Positions 16,561 through 24,648 of a stretch of DNA of 64,000 nt are shown here, in pieces. This DNA is from Renibacterium sp043789415 (lineage in GTDB: Bacteria > Actinomycetota > Actinomycetes > Actinomycetales > Micrococcaceae). The translations under genes were made by a program, and so were the position numbers. Location of the stretch: the NCBI RefSeq assembly GCF_043789415.1, contig NZ_JBDLLW010000004.1, positions 62,001-126,000 on the forward strand. Reading direction: 5' to 3'. Positions within the stretch are counted from its first letter, which is position 1, and each line of letters opens with the position of its first letter. Under the pieces are notes generated by a model. The model had not been told where the DNA came from, searched no databases, and was given only the letters and a program-made list of their open reading frames with translations.

Positions 16561-18366
16561 GTGGTACTTCGCCTTTCCCAGTTGTTCCTGCGCACCCTGC
16601 GCGAAGATCCGGTGGATGCCGAGATCGCCAGCCATAAGCTGCTGGTCCGAGCCGGGTACATCCGTCGCGCTGCGCCAGGAATCTATAGCTGGTTGCCGAT
16701 GGGCCTCAAGGTGCTCGGCAAGGTGGAAGCCATCGTGCGCGAAGAAATGGCCTCGATCGGTGCTCAGGAAGTGCACTTTCCGGCGTTGCTGCCCCGCGAG
16801 CCCTATGAAGCCACTAACCGCTGGACCGAATACGGCGACGGCATCTTCCGGCTCAAGGACCGCAAGGAGAACGACTACCTGCTCGCTCCCACTCATGAGG
16901 AGATGTTCACCCTCTTAGTGAAGGATCTGTATTCCTCGTACAAGGATCTGCCGGTCAGCCTCTACCAGATTCAGACCAAATACCGTGACGAGGCCCGGCC
17001 CCGCGCCGGTCTGATGCGTGGCCGGGAATTCATTATGAAGGATTCCTACTCCTTCGACATGGACGACGCCGGTCTGGAGGCCAGCTACCAAGCGCACCGA
17101 GCCGCCTACTTCCGGATCTTCGAGCGGTTGGGCCTGGAAGTGGTCGCCGTTAAGGCCACCTCGGGGGCGATGGGCGGCTCGAAGAGCGAGGAGTTCCTGC
17201 ACCCGACTCCGGTAGGCGAGGATACTTTCGTGCGTTCCGCAGGGGGCTATGCGGCCAATGTGGAGGCGGTGAGCACCGTGGTGCCCGCTGACATCGAGCA
17301 CGCTGAGTTGCCCCCCGCTGAGGTTCGGGACACCCCTGACACCCCCACGATCGATACTTTGGTGAGTGCCGCCAATGAACTGGCCCCGCGAGCGGATGGC
17401 CTGGCTTGGACTGCCGCGGATACCTTGAAGAACGTAGTTCTCGCGGTGGATCTGCCCACCGGGGAACGGCAGCTCGTGGTGATCGGCCTACCCGGTGATC
17501 GCGGCGTCGACCTGAAGCGCATTGAGGCCAATATCGCCGGGCACCTGGGCATCGGCGGCGAGGTCGAGGTGGAAGCCGCCGGGGATGAAGATCTGAAGAA
17601 ACACTCGCTGTTGGTGAAGGGCTATATCGGCCCAGGTTTGAATCTGGAAAACGGCCTGCTGGGTGCAGAAGCCGCCAGTAAGATCCTTTACCTGGTGGAT
17701 CCGCGCGTGGTGAGCGGAAGCAGCTGGATCACCGGAGCCAATCAGGCGGGGAAGCACGTTTTCGGCCTGGTCGCCGGGCGGGATTTTACCTGGGACGGCG
17801 TGATCGAGGCGGCCGAAGTCCGTGAGGGCGATGAGGCCCCTGACGGCAGCGGGCCCCTGGAGATCGCCAGGGGAGTTGAAATGGGTCATGTCTTCCAACT
17901 GGGCCGCAAATACGCGGAGATCCTGGGCCTGAAGGTGCTCGATCAGAATGGCAAGCAGGTCGTTGTCACGATGGGATCTTACGGCGTCGGCGTCACTCGC
18001 GCGGTGGCAGCGATCGCTGAGAAATACCACGACGATCGCGGCCTGATCTGGCCCGTGGCAGTGGCTCCGGCCCACGTTCACCTGGTGGCAGTCGGCAAGG
18101 ACCCGGCGGTCTTCGAAGCGGCCGAGCAGCTCGCTCAAGATCTTGAGGCGGCCGGCGTCGACGTTCTCTACGATGATCGTCCCAAGGTCTCCCCGGGGGT
18201 GAAGTTTGGCGACGCCGAGCTGATCGGCGTACCGATCGTGCTGGCGGTTGGCCGTGGTTTGGCGGATGGCGTGGTCGAACTGAAGAGCCGGGTCAGTGGC
18301 GAGGCCGTTGACGTTCCTCTGGAACAGGTGGTCCAGCAGGTCATCGCGCTTCGCGATTCACTGTAG
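16561..18366 (+). CDS. proS: prolyl-tRNA synthetase
   Basis: Bacterial-type class II prolyl-tRNA synthetase (601 residues) that charges tRNA-Pro. Motif 1 region (YIRRAAPGIYSWLPMG), motif 2 (TKYRDEARPRAGLMRGREF) and motif 3 (GSYGVGVTRAVAA) are present, with the INS editing domain between motifs 2 and 3 (about 230-400) and the anticodon-binding domain at the C-terminus. GTG at 16561 follows AGAAGGGAG and gives the family's MVLRLSQLFLRTL start; an upstream in-frame GTG at 16531 is not supported. A -10-like TAGATT lies near 16502. Confidence 0.97.
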   Translation: MVLRLSQLFLRTLREDPVDAEIASHKLLVRAGYIRRAAPGIYSWLPMGLKVLGKVEAIVREEMASIGAQEVHFPALLPREPYEATNRWTEYGDGIFRLKDRKENDYLLAPTHEEMFTLLVKDLYSSYKDLPVSLYQIQTKYRDEARPRAGLMRGREFIMKDSYSFDMDDAGLEASYQAHRAAYFRIFERLGLEVVAVKATSGAMGGSKSEEFLHPTPVGEDTFVRSAGGYAANVEAVSTVVPADIEHAELPPAEVRDTPDTPTIDTLVSAANELAPRADGLAWTAADTLKNVVLAVDLPTGERQLVVIGLPGDRGVDLKRIEANIAGHLGIGGEVEVEAAGDEDLKKHSLLVKGYIGPGLNLENGLLGAEAASKILYLVDPRVVSGSSWITGANQAGKHVFGLVAGRDFTWDGVIEAAEVREGDEAPDGSGPLEIARGVEMGHVFQLGRKYAEILGLKVLDQNGKQVVVTMGSYGVGVTRAVAAIAEKYHDDRGLIWPVAVAPAHVHLVAVGKDPAVFEAAEQLAQDLEAAGVDVLYDDRPKVSPGVKFGDAELIGVPIVLAVGRGLADGVVELKSRVSGEAVDVPLEQVVQQVIALRDSL

Positions 18367-19170
18367 ATGCTCTCCGGCTTCGAGGATCTTCAGCTCTTCA
18401 CTATCCTGCTGATCATCGTGGCGGGCTTCGCCGCGGGCTGGGTGGATGCCGTGGTCGGTGGCGGGGGCCTGATCATGCTTCCGGTGATGCTGATGGTCCC
18501 GGGGATCACCCCGGTGCAGGCCTTGGCGACCAATAAAATGGGTTCGATTTTCGGCACCACAACGAGTTCGATCACTTTTTACCGCCGCGTCAGACCGGAT
18601 CTGCGCACCGCGCTGCCGATGGCGCTGATTGCTCTCGGCGGCAGCTTCGGCGGGGCCGTGGTGGCCGCCAATCTGCCGCAGTCGGTCTTCAAGCCGATCA
18701 TTGTGCTGGCCTTGATCGCGGTGGCGCTCTTTACCGCGCTCAAGCCGAATCTGGGCGGAGAAACGGTGCTCAAGCACCAAGGGCGTCGGCACTATATTCT
18801 GGCCTGCCTGATCGGGGCGGTGATCGGTTTCTACGACGGGCTGCTCGGGCCGGGCACCGGTTCCTTCCTGGTGATCGCCCTGGTGAGCTTGATGGGCTAC
18901 GCCTTCTTAGAAGCCAGTGCCAAAGCGAAAATCGTCAATATGGCCACCAACGCCGGTGCCCTGCTGTTCTTTCTGCCGCACGGCTCCATCCTGTGGGGAC
19001 TCGGCCTCGTGGTGGGGGCGGCGAATATGGCCGGAGGCTACCTGGGGTCCCGGATGGCGGTGCAGAAGGGGAACAGGTTCATCCGAATTGTGTTCCTGCT
19101 CGTGGTGGCCGTGCTGATCATCAAGCTGGGCTGGGACGTGATTCAGGAGAACATTCTGCGCACTCGCTGA
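18367..19170 (+). CDS. TSUP (TauE/SafE) family membrane transporter
   Basis: 267 residues with about eight hydrophobic segments in the TSUP layout: two repeats, each opening with a GWVDAVVGGGG-type loop (about 20-30) or GFYDGLLGPGTG (about 155-166). TSUP proteins move small anions such as sulfite, sulfoacetate or formate across the inner membrane; the substrate is not readable here. The ATG directly follows the proS stop codon, so it is probably read through from proS. Confidence 0.9.
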   Translation: MLSGFEDLQLFTILLIIVAGFAAGWVDAVVGGGGLIMLPVMLMVPGITPVQALATNKMGSIFGTTTSSITFYRRVRPDLRTALPMALIALGGSFGGAVVAANLPQSVFKPIIVLALIAVALFTALKPNLGGETVLKHQGRRHYILACLIGAVIGFYDGLLGPGTGSFLVIALVSLMGYAFLEASAKAKIVNMATNAGALLFFLPHGSILWGLGLVVGAANMAGGYLGSRMAVQKGNRFIRIVFLLVVAVLIIKLGWDVIQENILRTR

Positions 19171-19184
19171 ATTGAGCGGGCTGA

Positions 19185-20183
19185 CTAGCGCTTATCCAGC
19201 AGATGCGGATGGGGTAAATCGGGGATGGACCGCCCGGCGAGCGTGCTGGCAACCCACAGCGAGCGGTGCAAATCGTCGTGGTGATCTACCTTGGCGGCGT
19301 ACCACAGAGCGTCTTCGACTTCGCGGGCGATGGTCCACTGTCGAGCGATTTCGACGTCCAAACCGGCGGATTCGCAGAGTCGATTGAGCCGGTCCAGCAG
19401 ACCCAATTCGGGATTGCGCTCCGGCAAATCGACCAGCCGGTTATCCAGCATCGGGGCCACCGCGAATTCGGCTTCGCCCAGCAGACCCTGCGGATCAATC
19501 GCCAAGAAGTCCTCGGCGTGCCACTCCGTGCTGCCCAGCCTGGCCAGGATGTTCATCCCGTGCAGATCGCCGTGCACCAGAACATCCCGGTTCTCCCGGC
19601 GTCCCACCGCGCCCCTGGTCTGGCAGACTTCCAGCGCGGTCTCCAGAAGCCAGCGCGGAAAGGGTTCCGCCAACTCTTTCCAGCGGTAAGGCAGCTCGTC
19701 ATTCCAGCGTTCTGCTTGCTCTGCCAGGGCGGGTATCTGCCGCCAGGAAGGGCGATCATCGGGGAGGATCGAGAGTTTGCGCAGCACGGCTCCCCAGACC
19801 TCAATGGCCTGATCCATCGGAGCGGCTTGTAACCAGCGGTCGGCGTCTAGCCGTTCCAGCAGCATGGCTCGCTCTGCTGCGTCGCTGTCCAGCAGCCGCA
19901 CCGCGCCGTTTCCCGCCCACAGTCTGAGCGTATCGGGCTCGTGGCGGATGTCGTCGTAAGGGTAGGAGATCTTCAGCACGGCCTGACCGCCGTCCTGAGT
20001 CTTTACTGGAAGGGCGATTCCGCTGAAACCGTTCCAGGCCGGTTGATCATCCGAGAGATCTGGCTGAACCGCCCACCGCGCGTAGGCATTGTCCAGCAGT
20101 TGCGGCAGCCTGCTCAGCCAGGCACGGCGCTCCGCTGTATTGCTGTATCGCCGTTGCAGATCTTCCGGGATCGGGATGCTCAC
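19185..20183 (-). CDS. aminoglycoside/hydroxyurea phosphotransferase-like kinase
   Basis: 332-residue protein-kinase-like fold small-molecule kinase (APH(6)/hydroxyurea kinase type). The N-lobe nucleotide lysine is in AVLKISYP (about residue 76), the catalytic loop is VLVHGDLHGMNIL, and the metal-binding DPQGLLGE follows. Such genes are common in environmental actinobacteria and do not by themselves prove antibiotic resistance. The start is GTG at 20183, which forms a GTGA overlap with the upstream DUF4439 gene; a longer frame to 20414 lies inside that gene and is rejected. The two genes are translationally coupled. Confidence 0.87.
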   Translation of the reverse strand: MSIPIPEDLQRRYSNTAERRAWLSRLPQLLDNAYARWAVQPDLSDDQPAWNGFSGIALPVKTQDGGQAVLKISYPYDDIRHEPDTLRLWAGNGAVRLLDSDAAERAMLLERLDADRWLQAAPMDQAIEVWGAVLRKLSILPDDRPSWRQIPALAEQAERWNDELPYRWKELAEPFPRWLLETALEVCQTRGAVGRRENRDVLVHGDLHGMNILARLGSTEWHAEDFLAIDPQGLLGEAEFAVAPMLDNRLVDLPERNPELGLLDRLNRLCESAGLDVEIARQWTIAREVEDALWYAAKVDHHDDLHRSLWVASTLAGRSIPDLPHPHLLDKR

Positions 20184-22324
20184 GGCTGCAATCCGGGTAG
20201 CGGCTGTTGCGGGGCCGCGAAGATCAGAGCCTGGCGGCTGCTCGCCAGCAATTGACCGATTGCCCAGCTGCGGAGTGTGCCATCGCTGAGCGCCACCAGA
20301 TCCCCGTAGCCGAGAGTGATCTGATTCTCCAGAGTGGCCAGTTCCGGACCGGGTGCGGAGAGGAACTTCACATCCAGCGGGAAGCCAGCTTGCTGGGCGG
20401 GCGGTTGCTGGCACAGCGCAGTGATCTGCGCCCGGTTTGCCTTGAGCGAGGCCTGATGACTTTCCAGCAGGCTGAGCGCGGAGTTCACCGCATCCTGGGT
20501 TTCCAGTCGGGTCGCCGCCACCTGGTAGGCGTAAACAGCTTTTTGTTCGGCGAGGTCAAGAGCATTCAGCGCCTGTTGCGTGTTCGGTTGCTGACCGTCC
20601 GGCGCTGCCGCTTCAGCGGCGGAGAGGCTGGCGCAGGACGTCGGGGCGGCCGGTGCAGCACCGGGGTCAAAACTCACGACGGCTGGCTTGAGGCCGCTCG
20701 ATTGAGCGAGATACTGGCCGGTGACGGCTTGCCCGGCTCCCAGCGCAGCCAGTAAACGTGCCATTCCGGGATCTACAGTACGCGCCGCAGCGAGGTTTTT
20801 GCCGGCCGCTTCGTGGAGTGAGGTCAAGAACCCGGAGAGACTCGGTTGAGTCCGGCCGGTGCTGGAGGAGGTCGGGCTGGAGCTCGCTGTCGCTGAACCG
20901 GATGAGCTGGTACTCGGAAGATTCAGGGTCAAGGCACTGACGCCCGTGCTGAGCGTAGCGATCGCTTTGTTCAGCGCGGGTAGCAGGCTGGCGGCCGAGG
21001 GCTGCGCGGCGAGGGTTTTGGCTTCCGCCAGTAGTTGCTTGCTGTTCTCCAGCGCGGCGACTCTCGCCACTTCGGTGGCGGTCGGCCCCTCGGGCCCCTT
21101 GCTGGTCACTGAACTGCCCAGTGCGACGATGAGCAGAGCGACTAGTGCTAGGAGCAAGACCCGGCGTAGCCAACGTAGCGCTTGCCGGTCGGTGCGGCGT
21201 GCTGGCTGCTCGGCGGCTTTGGCTTGTTCGCGGGCGGCTTGTTGTAAACGCAGTGCCTGGCGGGTCTGTGGCTGTTCCGAGGCCGGCAGCGGAGGCAGTG
21301 ATGCCGGAACAACGGATGCCGGGACAACGGATGCCGGGACAACGGAGGAAGGTTCGGTGGCTGCCGGCTCGGGGGATGCCGAGATCTCGGGCGTTTCAGT
21401 ATCGGGGGAGGACTCGCGGAGAGGTGCCTCGCGGATCGCTGATTCTTGGTCTGCTTCGGCTTCTGCGAGGGAAGCAGAAGCAGTGCTGGAAGCGGCTTCA
21501 GTGGTTTCTTCTGCCGTTGTTTCAGTTTCTCGCGAAGCTTCTGTCGCTGAGCTTGCCGCCGATTCTGAATCGGGCGGCGTGGATTCCGGGCCTTCTGCCG
21601 CTGCGGGATCGGAAAATACGGCCTCAGCTGAATCTATCGATTCGTCGTCAGCCGGATGAGGCTCGTCGGAACCGGAGTCCGTAGTTGGCTCGGAGTTCGC
21701 TGGGGTATCGGCTACCTCCTCGCCCGCTGCATCGGTAGCTACCGAGGCTGCTTCGGCCTCGGGCTGCTGCTCGGTCTGGCCGGTGGCTTTTTCAGCCTCC
21801 GGGGTGGCTGAGCCGGTCGGGGAATCAGCTGAATCCTCAGCACCTTGAGCTTGTTCGGGCTTGGCATCTTCGCCCTCTGCTTCGTTGGGTTCTGCTTCGT
21901 TGGGTTCTGGCCGAACGCCAGTTGTCTCGGGTTGCCCAGCTCCGGTATTTTCGGCTTCAGGGGCTTCAGGGGCTTCAGGGGCTTCAGGGGCTTCAGGGGC
22001 TTCAGGGGCTTCAGGGGCTTCAGGGGCTTCAGGGGCTTCAGGGGCTAGCTTCGCCGTCGCACCTTCACCGTCTTCGGGCTGGGCATCCGCGGAGTCTTGC
22101 TCAGCAACAGCTGGTTCAGTGTCCGAGCCGAGAATGATCAGCGGGTTCGCCTGAGAACCAGAAGGCGCACCCGCCGGGGTGCTGACCCGGCGGGATTTGC
22201 CGCGTTTAGGCTTGATCGCAGCGGGGCTGGCCGCCGCTTCGGCAGCAACCGGAAGTACGCCGTCGGCTTGTTCTGAATCCGGGGCGTTCTGCTTTGGCTG
22301 CTGCTCAGTCACGGCTACGATCAT
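20180..22324 (-). CDS. membrane-anchored DUF4439 (ferritin-like) protein with long acidic low-complexity N-terminus
   Basis: 714 residues in three parts. Residues 1-about 395 are disordered and rich in Glu, Ala, Pro and Ser, including an EAP tripeptide array. One membrane helix (LLLALVALLIVALG, about 398-412) follows an Arg-rich stop-transfer segment, giving a long cytosolic tail. The extracytoplasmic part ends in a helical DUF4439-like domain (ALDLAEQKAVYAYQVAATRL to the C-terminus), a ferritin-like fold of unknown role. The EAP array is encoded by nine perfect 9-nt units, so length can vary by slippage without frameshift. A second repeat, SVVPA three times, occurs at about 21300-21350. Coupled to the kinase gene by a 4-nt overlap. 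Confidence 0.8.
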   Translation of the reverse strand: MIVAVTEQQPKQNAPDSEQADGVLPVAAEAAASPAAIKPKRGKSRRVSTPAGAPSGSQANPLIILGSDTEPAVAEQDSADAQPEDGEGATAKLAPEAPEAPEAPEAPEAPEAPEAPEAPEAPEAENTGAGQPETTGVRPEPNEAEPNEAEGEDAKPEQAQGAEDSADSPTGSATPEAEKATGQTEQQPEAEAASVATDAAGEEVADTPANSEPTTDSGSDEPHPADDESIDSAEAVFSDPAAAEGPESTPPDSESAASSATEASRETETTAEETTEAASSTASASLAEAEADQESAIREAPLRESSPDTETPEISASPEPAATEPSSVVPASVVPASVVPASLPPLPASEQPQTRQALRLQQAAREQAKAAEQPARRTDRQALRWLRRVLLLALVALLIVALGSSVTSKGPEGPTATEVARVAALENSKQLLAEAKTLAAQPSAASLLPALNKAIATLSTGVSALTLNLPSTSSSGSATASSSPTSSSTGRTQPSLSGFLTSLHEAAGKNLAAARTVDPGMARLLAALGAGQAVTGQYLAQSSGLKPAVVSFDPGAAPAAPTSCASLSAAEAAAPDGQQPNTQQALNALDLAEQKAVYAYQVAATRLETQDAVNSALSLLESHQASLKANRAQITALCQQPPAQQAGFPLDVKFLSAPGPELATLENQITLGYGDLVALSDGTLRSWAIGQLLASSRQALIFAAPQQPLPGLQP
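21961..22041. repeat. 9-bp microsatellite (nine perfect units)
   Basis: GGGCTTCAG on the + strand is repeated nine times without error; a degenerate unit precedes it and another follows. It encodes EAP tripeptides on the minus strand. The unit length is a multiple of three, so expansion or contraction changes only the tail length. Confidence 0.97.
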
Positions 22325-22438
22325 GCCATGTTCGCCCAGTCAATGCACTTGGAATCACCGCAGCGCTGAACGGTTGGTAGGCTATATACCTACAACATCA
22401 TCACGTGGGGCCCGCAGGGGCGCAGGAAGGCTTTGAGT

Positions 22439-23002
22439 ATGTCCAAGCCGGATCGTTCGCAGCGGCTCTTCGAGCTGCTTGAGCCCGTAGTGATCGCACA
22501 GGGCCTCTATTTAGAAGAGGTCACTGTGCAGCATGCCGGAGATCAGCGCACGGTGCAGGTCGTCGTGGACCTGCCCGAGACGCAGCCTGGCAGTGTCAGC
22601 CTCGACGCCATTGCTGAGGTGTCCCAGCAACTCGGAACAGCTCTGGACAATGATCCAGAAGATGATGGACGCCCGTATGATCTGGAAGTCTCTTCCCCCG
22701 GGGTCAGCCGCCCATTGACCGAAGAACGGCATTGGCGCAGAGCGCTGGGCCGGATGGTCAGGGTGAATCTGCTCGCCGGGGACAATCCCACGGGTCGGCT
22801 CGTTGAGGTCAAAGATGACGGTGTGATCATCCGCCAAGAGCGAGTGGTCAAAAAAGGTATGAAACCCAAGATTTCCGATCCTGAGTTCATTGACTTCGCG
22901 GATATCCGCCGCGGCAATGTCGAGGTGGAATTTGCTCGATTGGATGCAATCGAAGCGCAAGAACCGGCCGGAGAAGAATCCGGCCAGAAAGGTCAGGATT
23001 GA
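22439..23002 (+). CDS. rimP: ribosome maturation factor RimP
   Basis: 187-residue RimP, needed for maturation of the 30S subunit. The N-terminal alpha/beta domain (LEPVVIAQGLYLEEVTV, VVVDLPE, SLDAIAEVSQQLGTALD) and the YDLEVSSPGVSRPLTEERHW signature are complete, followed by the C-terminal SH3-like domain (GRLVEVKDDGVII). ATG 22439 is chosen because AGGAAGG is 8 nt upstream; TTG 22433 is too close to that site. A GTAGG-N7-CCTAC inverted repeat with a TAGGCT-like -10 lies upstream near 22376-22394. It begins the nusA-infB operon and its stop is 1 nt from nusA. Confidence 0.95.
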   Translation: MSKPDRSQRLFELLEPVVIAQGLYLEEVTVQHAGDQRTVQVVVDLPETQPGSVSLDAIAEVSQQLGTALDNDPEDDGRPYDLEVSSPGVSRPLTEERHWRRALGRMVRVNLLAGDNPTGRLVEVKDDGVIIRQERVVKKGMKPKISDPEFIDFADIRRGNVEVEFARLDAIEAQEPAGEESGQKGQD

Positions 23003-23003
23003 G

Positions 23004-23981
23004 ATGGATATTGACATGAGCGCGCTGCGTTTGTTGGAGCGCGAACGTGAGATTCCGTTAGAGAAGCTCATCCCGACCATTGAGCAAGCTCTCCTCGTGG
23101 CTTACCACAAGACCTCCGGCGCCTATGAGCAAGCCCGTGCGGAACTCGACCGGAAGAGCGGTCACGTCACCATCTGGGCTGCGGAACTTGACGACGACGG
23201 AGCGGTCATCGGCGAGTTCGACGACACCCCTGCTGGCTTCGGGCGGATCGCAGCGAGCACCGCGCGGCAGATCATCCTGCAGCGGCTGCGCGATGTGGAA
23301 GACGATAACGTGCTGGGAGAATTCCGTGGCAAAGAGGGGGAACTGGTCTCCGGCCAGATCCAGCAGGGTCACAACCCCAATATGGTGCAGGTCAACCTGG
23401 GATCAGTGGAAGCGGTACTGCCGCCCACCGAGCAGGCCCCCGGGGAGCGCTATCTGCACGGCAATCGTTTGCGGGCTTTCGTGATCGATGTGCACCGCGG
23501 TCCGAAGGGCCCCTCGATCACGCTGTCCCGTTCTCATCCGGGACTGGTTCGCAAGCTCTTTGAGCTGGAAGTGCCGGAGATCGCCGATAAATCGGTGGAG
23601 ATCGTCGCCCTGGCTCGCGAAGCCGGGCACCGCACCAAGATCGCGGTCAAAGCCAATCAGGCCGGAATCAATGCCAAGGGCGCCTGCATCGGCGAAATGG
23701 GTGCCCGGGTGCGGGCCGTGATGAACGAGCTCAACGACGAGAAGATCGACATCGTCGACTTCAGCGATGATCCGGCGACCTTCATCGCCAACTCGCTTTC
23801 GCCATCCCGAGTGAACTCGGTGACCATTGTGGATGAGGCTGCCAGGTCTGCCCGGGTGATCGTGCCCGACTATCAGCTCTCGCTGGCGATTGGAAAAGAG
23901 GGCCAGAACGCCCGTTTGGCCGCCAAGCTGACCGGCTGGCGGATCGATATCATCTCGGACGCCGTCTCAACCGATTCCTGA
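23004..23981 (+). CDS. nusA: transcription termination/antitermination factor NusA
   Basis: 325-residue NusA of the short actinobacterial form without the acidic C-terminal repeats. The N-terminal RNA-polymerase-binding domain, an S1 domain (GELVSGQIQQ onward), and two KH domains (GACIGEMGARVRAVMNEL and LAIGKEGQNARLAAKLTGW) are visible. ATG 23004 starts 1 nt after the rimP stop with an AGGA site in front; an in-frame extension into rimP (from 22890) is an overlap artefact. It acts on elongating RNA polymerase in pausing and termination. Confidence 0.96.
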   Translation: MDIDMSALRLLEREREIPLEKLIPTIEQALLVAYHKTSGAYEQARAELDRKSGHVTIWAAELDDDGAVIGEFDDTPAGFGRIAASTARQIILQRLRDVEDDNVLGEFRGKEGELVSGQIQQGHNPNMVQVNLGSVEAVLPPTEQAPGERYLHGNRLRAFVIDVHRGPKGPSITLSRSHPGLVRKLFELEVPEIADKSVEIVALAREAGHRTKIAVKANQAGINAKGACIGEMGARVRAVMNELNDEKIDIVDFSDDPATFIANSLSPSRVNSVTIVDEAARSARVIVPDYQLSLAIGKEGQNARLAAKLTGWRIDIISDAVSTDS

Positions 23982-24130
23982 TCCGTTCTACTAAACCTTT
24001 TCGCAGAACGGGGCGAAAGAGGCCCCTCAAAGCGAATCGTTCGGTCACAGCGTTGCTTCGGTTGCGCGCTTTGAACCCCGCTGGACTCTCCGTGCAAGGC
24101 CGGGATTCGTTCCAGGTCGCACCGGAGGGC

Positions 24131-24136
24131 TAGAAT
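24131..24136 (+). promoter_or_regulatory. -10 box TAGAAT upstream of ylxR-infB
   Basis: A good TAGAAT -10 box stands in the 213-nt gap between nusA and ylxR, so infB can have its own promoter besides read-through from rimP. No clear -35 is seen. The rest of the gap shows no gene. Confidence 0.45.
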
Positions 24137-24194
24137 GAATAGGCCGGGTCTTTCGACCGCAGCACTCCCACCAGGTGTAGCAGAAGGTTTTGCA

Positions 24195-24491
24195 GTGTCC
24201 AACACACCAATGCGCACTTGCGTAGGATGCCGTCGTCGAGATTTCCAGCAAAAGTTGCTACGCGTAGTGAAGACCCCAACCGGCTTGCTGGAGGCGGATC
24301 TCGGACGGCGGATGGCTGGCAGAGGTGCTTGGTTGCACCCCGATCAGGACTGTCTGACGTTAGCGCTCAAACGCCATGGTTTCTCAAGGGCTTTCAAAAG
24401 CCCGGTGGACACCGCGCCGATTGAACAGCCGCTACGTGAAGCAATAGCACGAAACGAACTTATCCAACCTGAAAGCGGGTCAGAAAACTGA
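24195..24491 (+). CDS. ylxR: YlxR-family RNA-binding protein
   Basis: 98-residue YlxR/DUF448 protein, a small RNA- or nucleoid-associated protein conserved between nusA and infB. The signature MRTCVGCRRRDFQQKLLRVV is at the N-terminus and GRGAWLHP in the middle. GTG 24195 has GAAGG about 8 nt upstream; ATG 24210 is possible, and the reading from 24135 would include the promoter. Encoded between nusA and infB as in most Gram-positives. Confidence 0.92.
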   Translation: MSNTPMRTCVGCRRRDFQQKLLRVVKTPTGLLEADLGRRMAGRGAWLHPDQDCLTLALKRHGFSRAFKSPVDTAPIEQPLREAIARNELIQPESGSEN

Positions 24492-24502
24492 TGGAAACCC
24501 GA

Positions 24503-24547
24503 TGAGTACCCAGCGATGAGTGCCGAACTGCGAGCTAAGCAATGAGG
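24503..24547 (+). other. overlapping mini-ORFs in the infB leader
   Basis: Three ATGAG motifs occur at 24503, 24517 and 24543. Two tiny ORFs, MSTQR (24503-24520) and MSAELRAKQ (24517-24546), overlap as ATGA. They lie in the 157-nt ylxR-infB gap and could be leader peptides; otherwise the gap holds only the infB ribosome site. Confidence 0.35.
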
Positions 24548-24648
24548 ATTGTATTTAGCTCAAAAGTTGGCCATTCCCCGGTGGAAACCCAACAGAAGAA
24601 TTAGATGGTTCGTGCCTGACTCGGTGCGAGCCGAGACAGGAGTAAAGC

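Noticed and set aside
20184..20414. Longer start for the APH-like kinase
   Set aside because: It lies inside the DUF4439 gene; the GTGA overlap at 20180-20183 gives the natural start.
21961..22041. CRISPR-like array
   Set aside because: Units are 9 bp, head to tail with no spacers, and are in-frame protein repeats.
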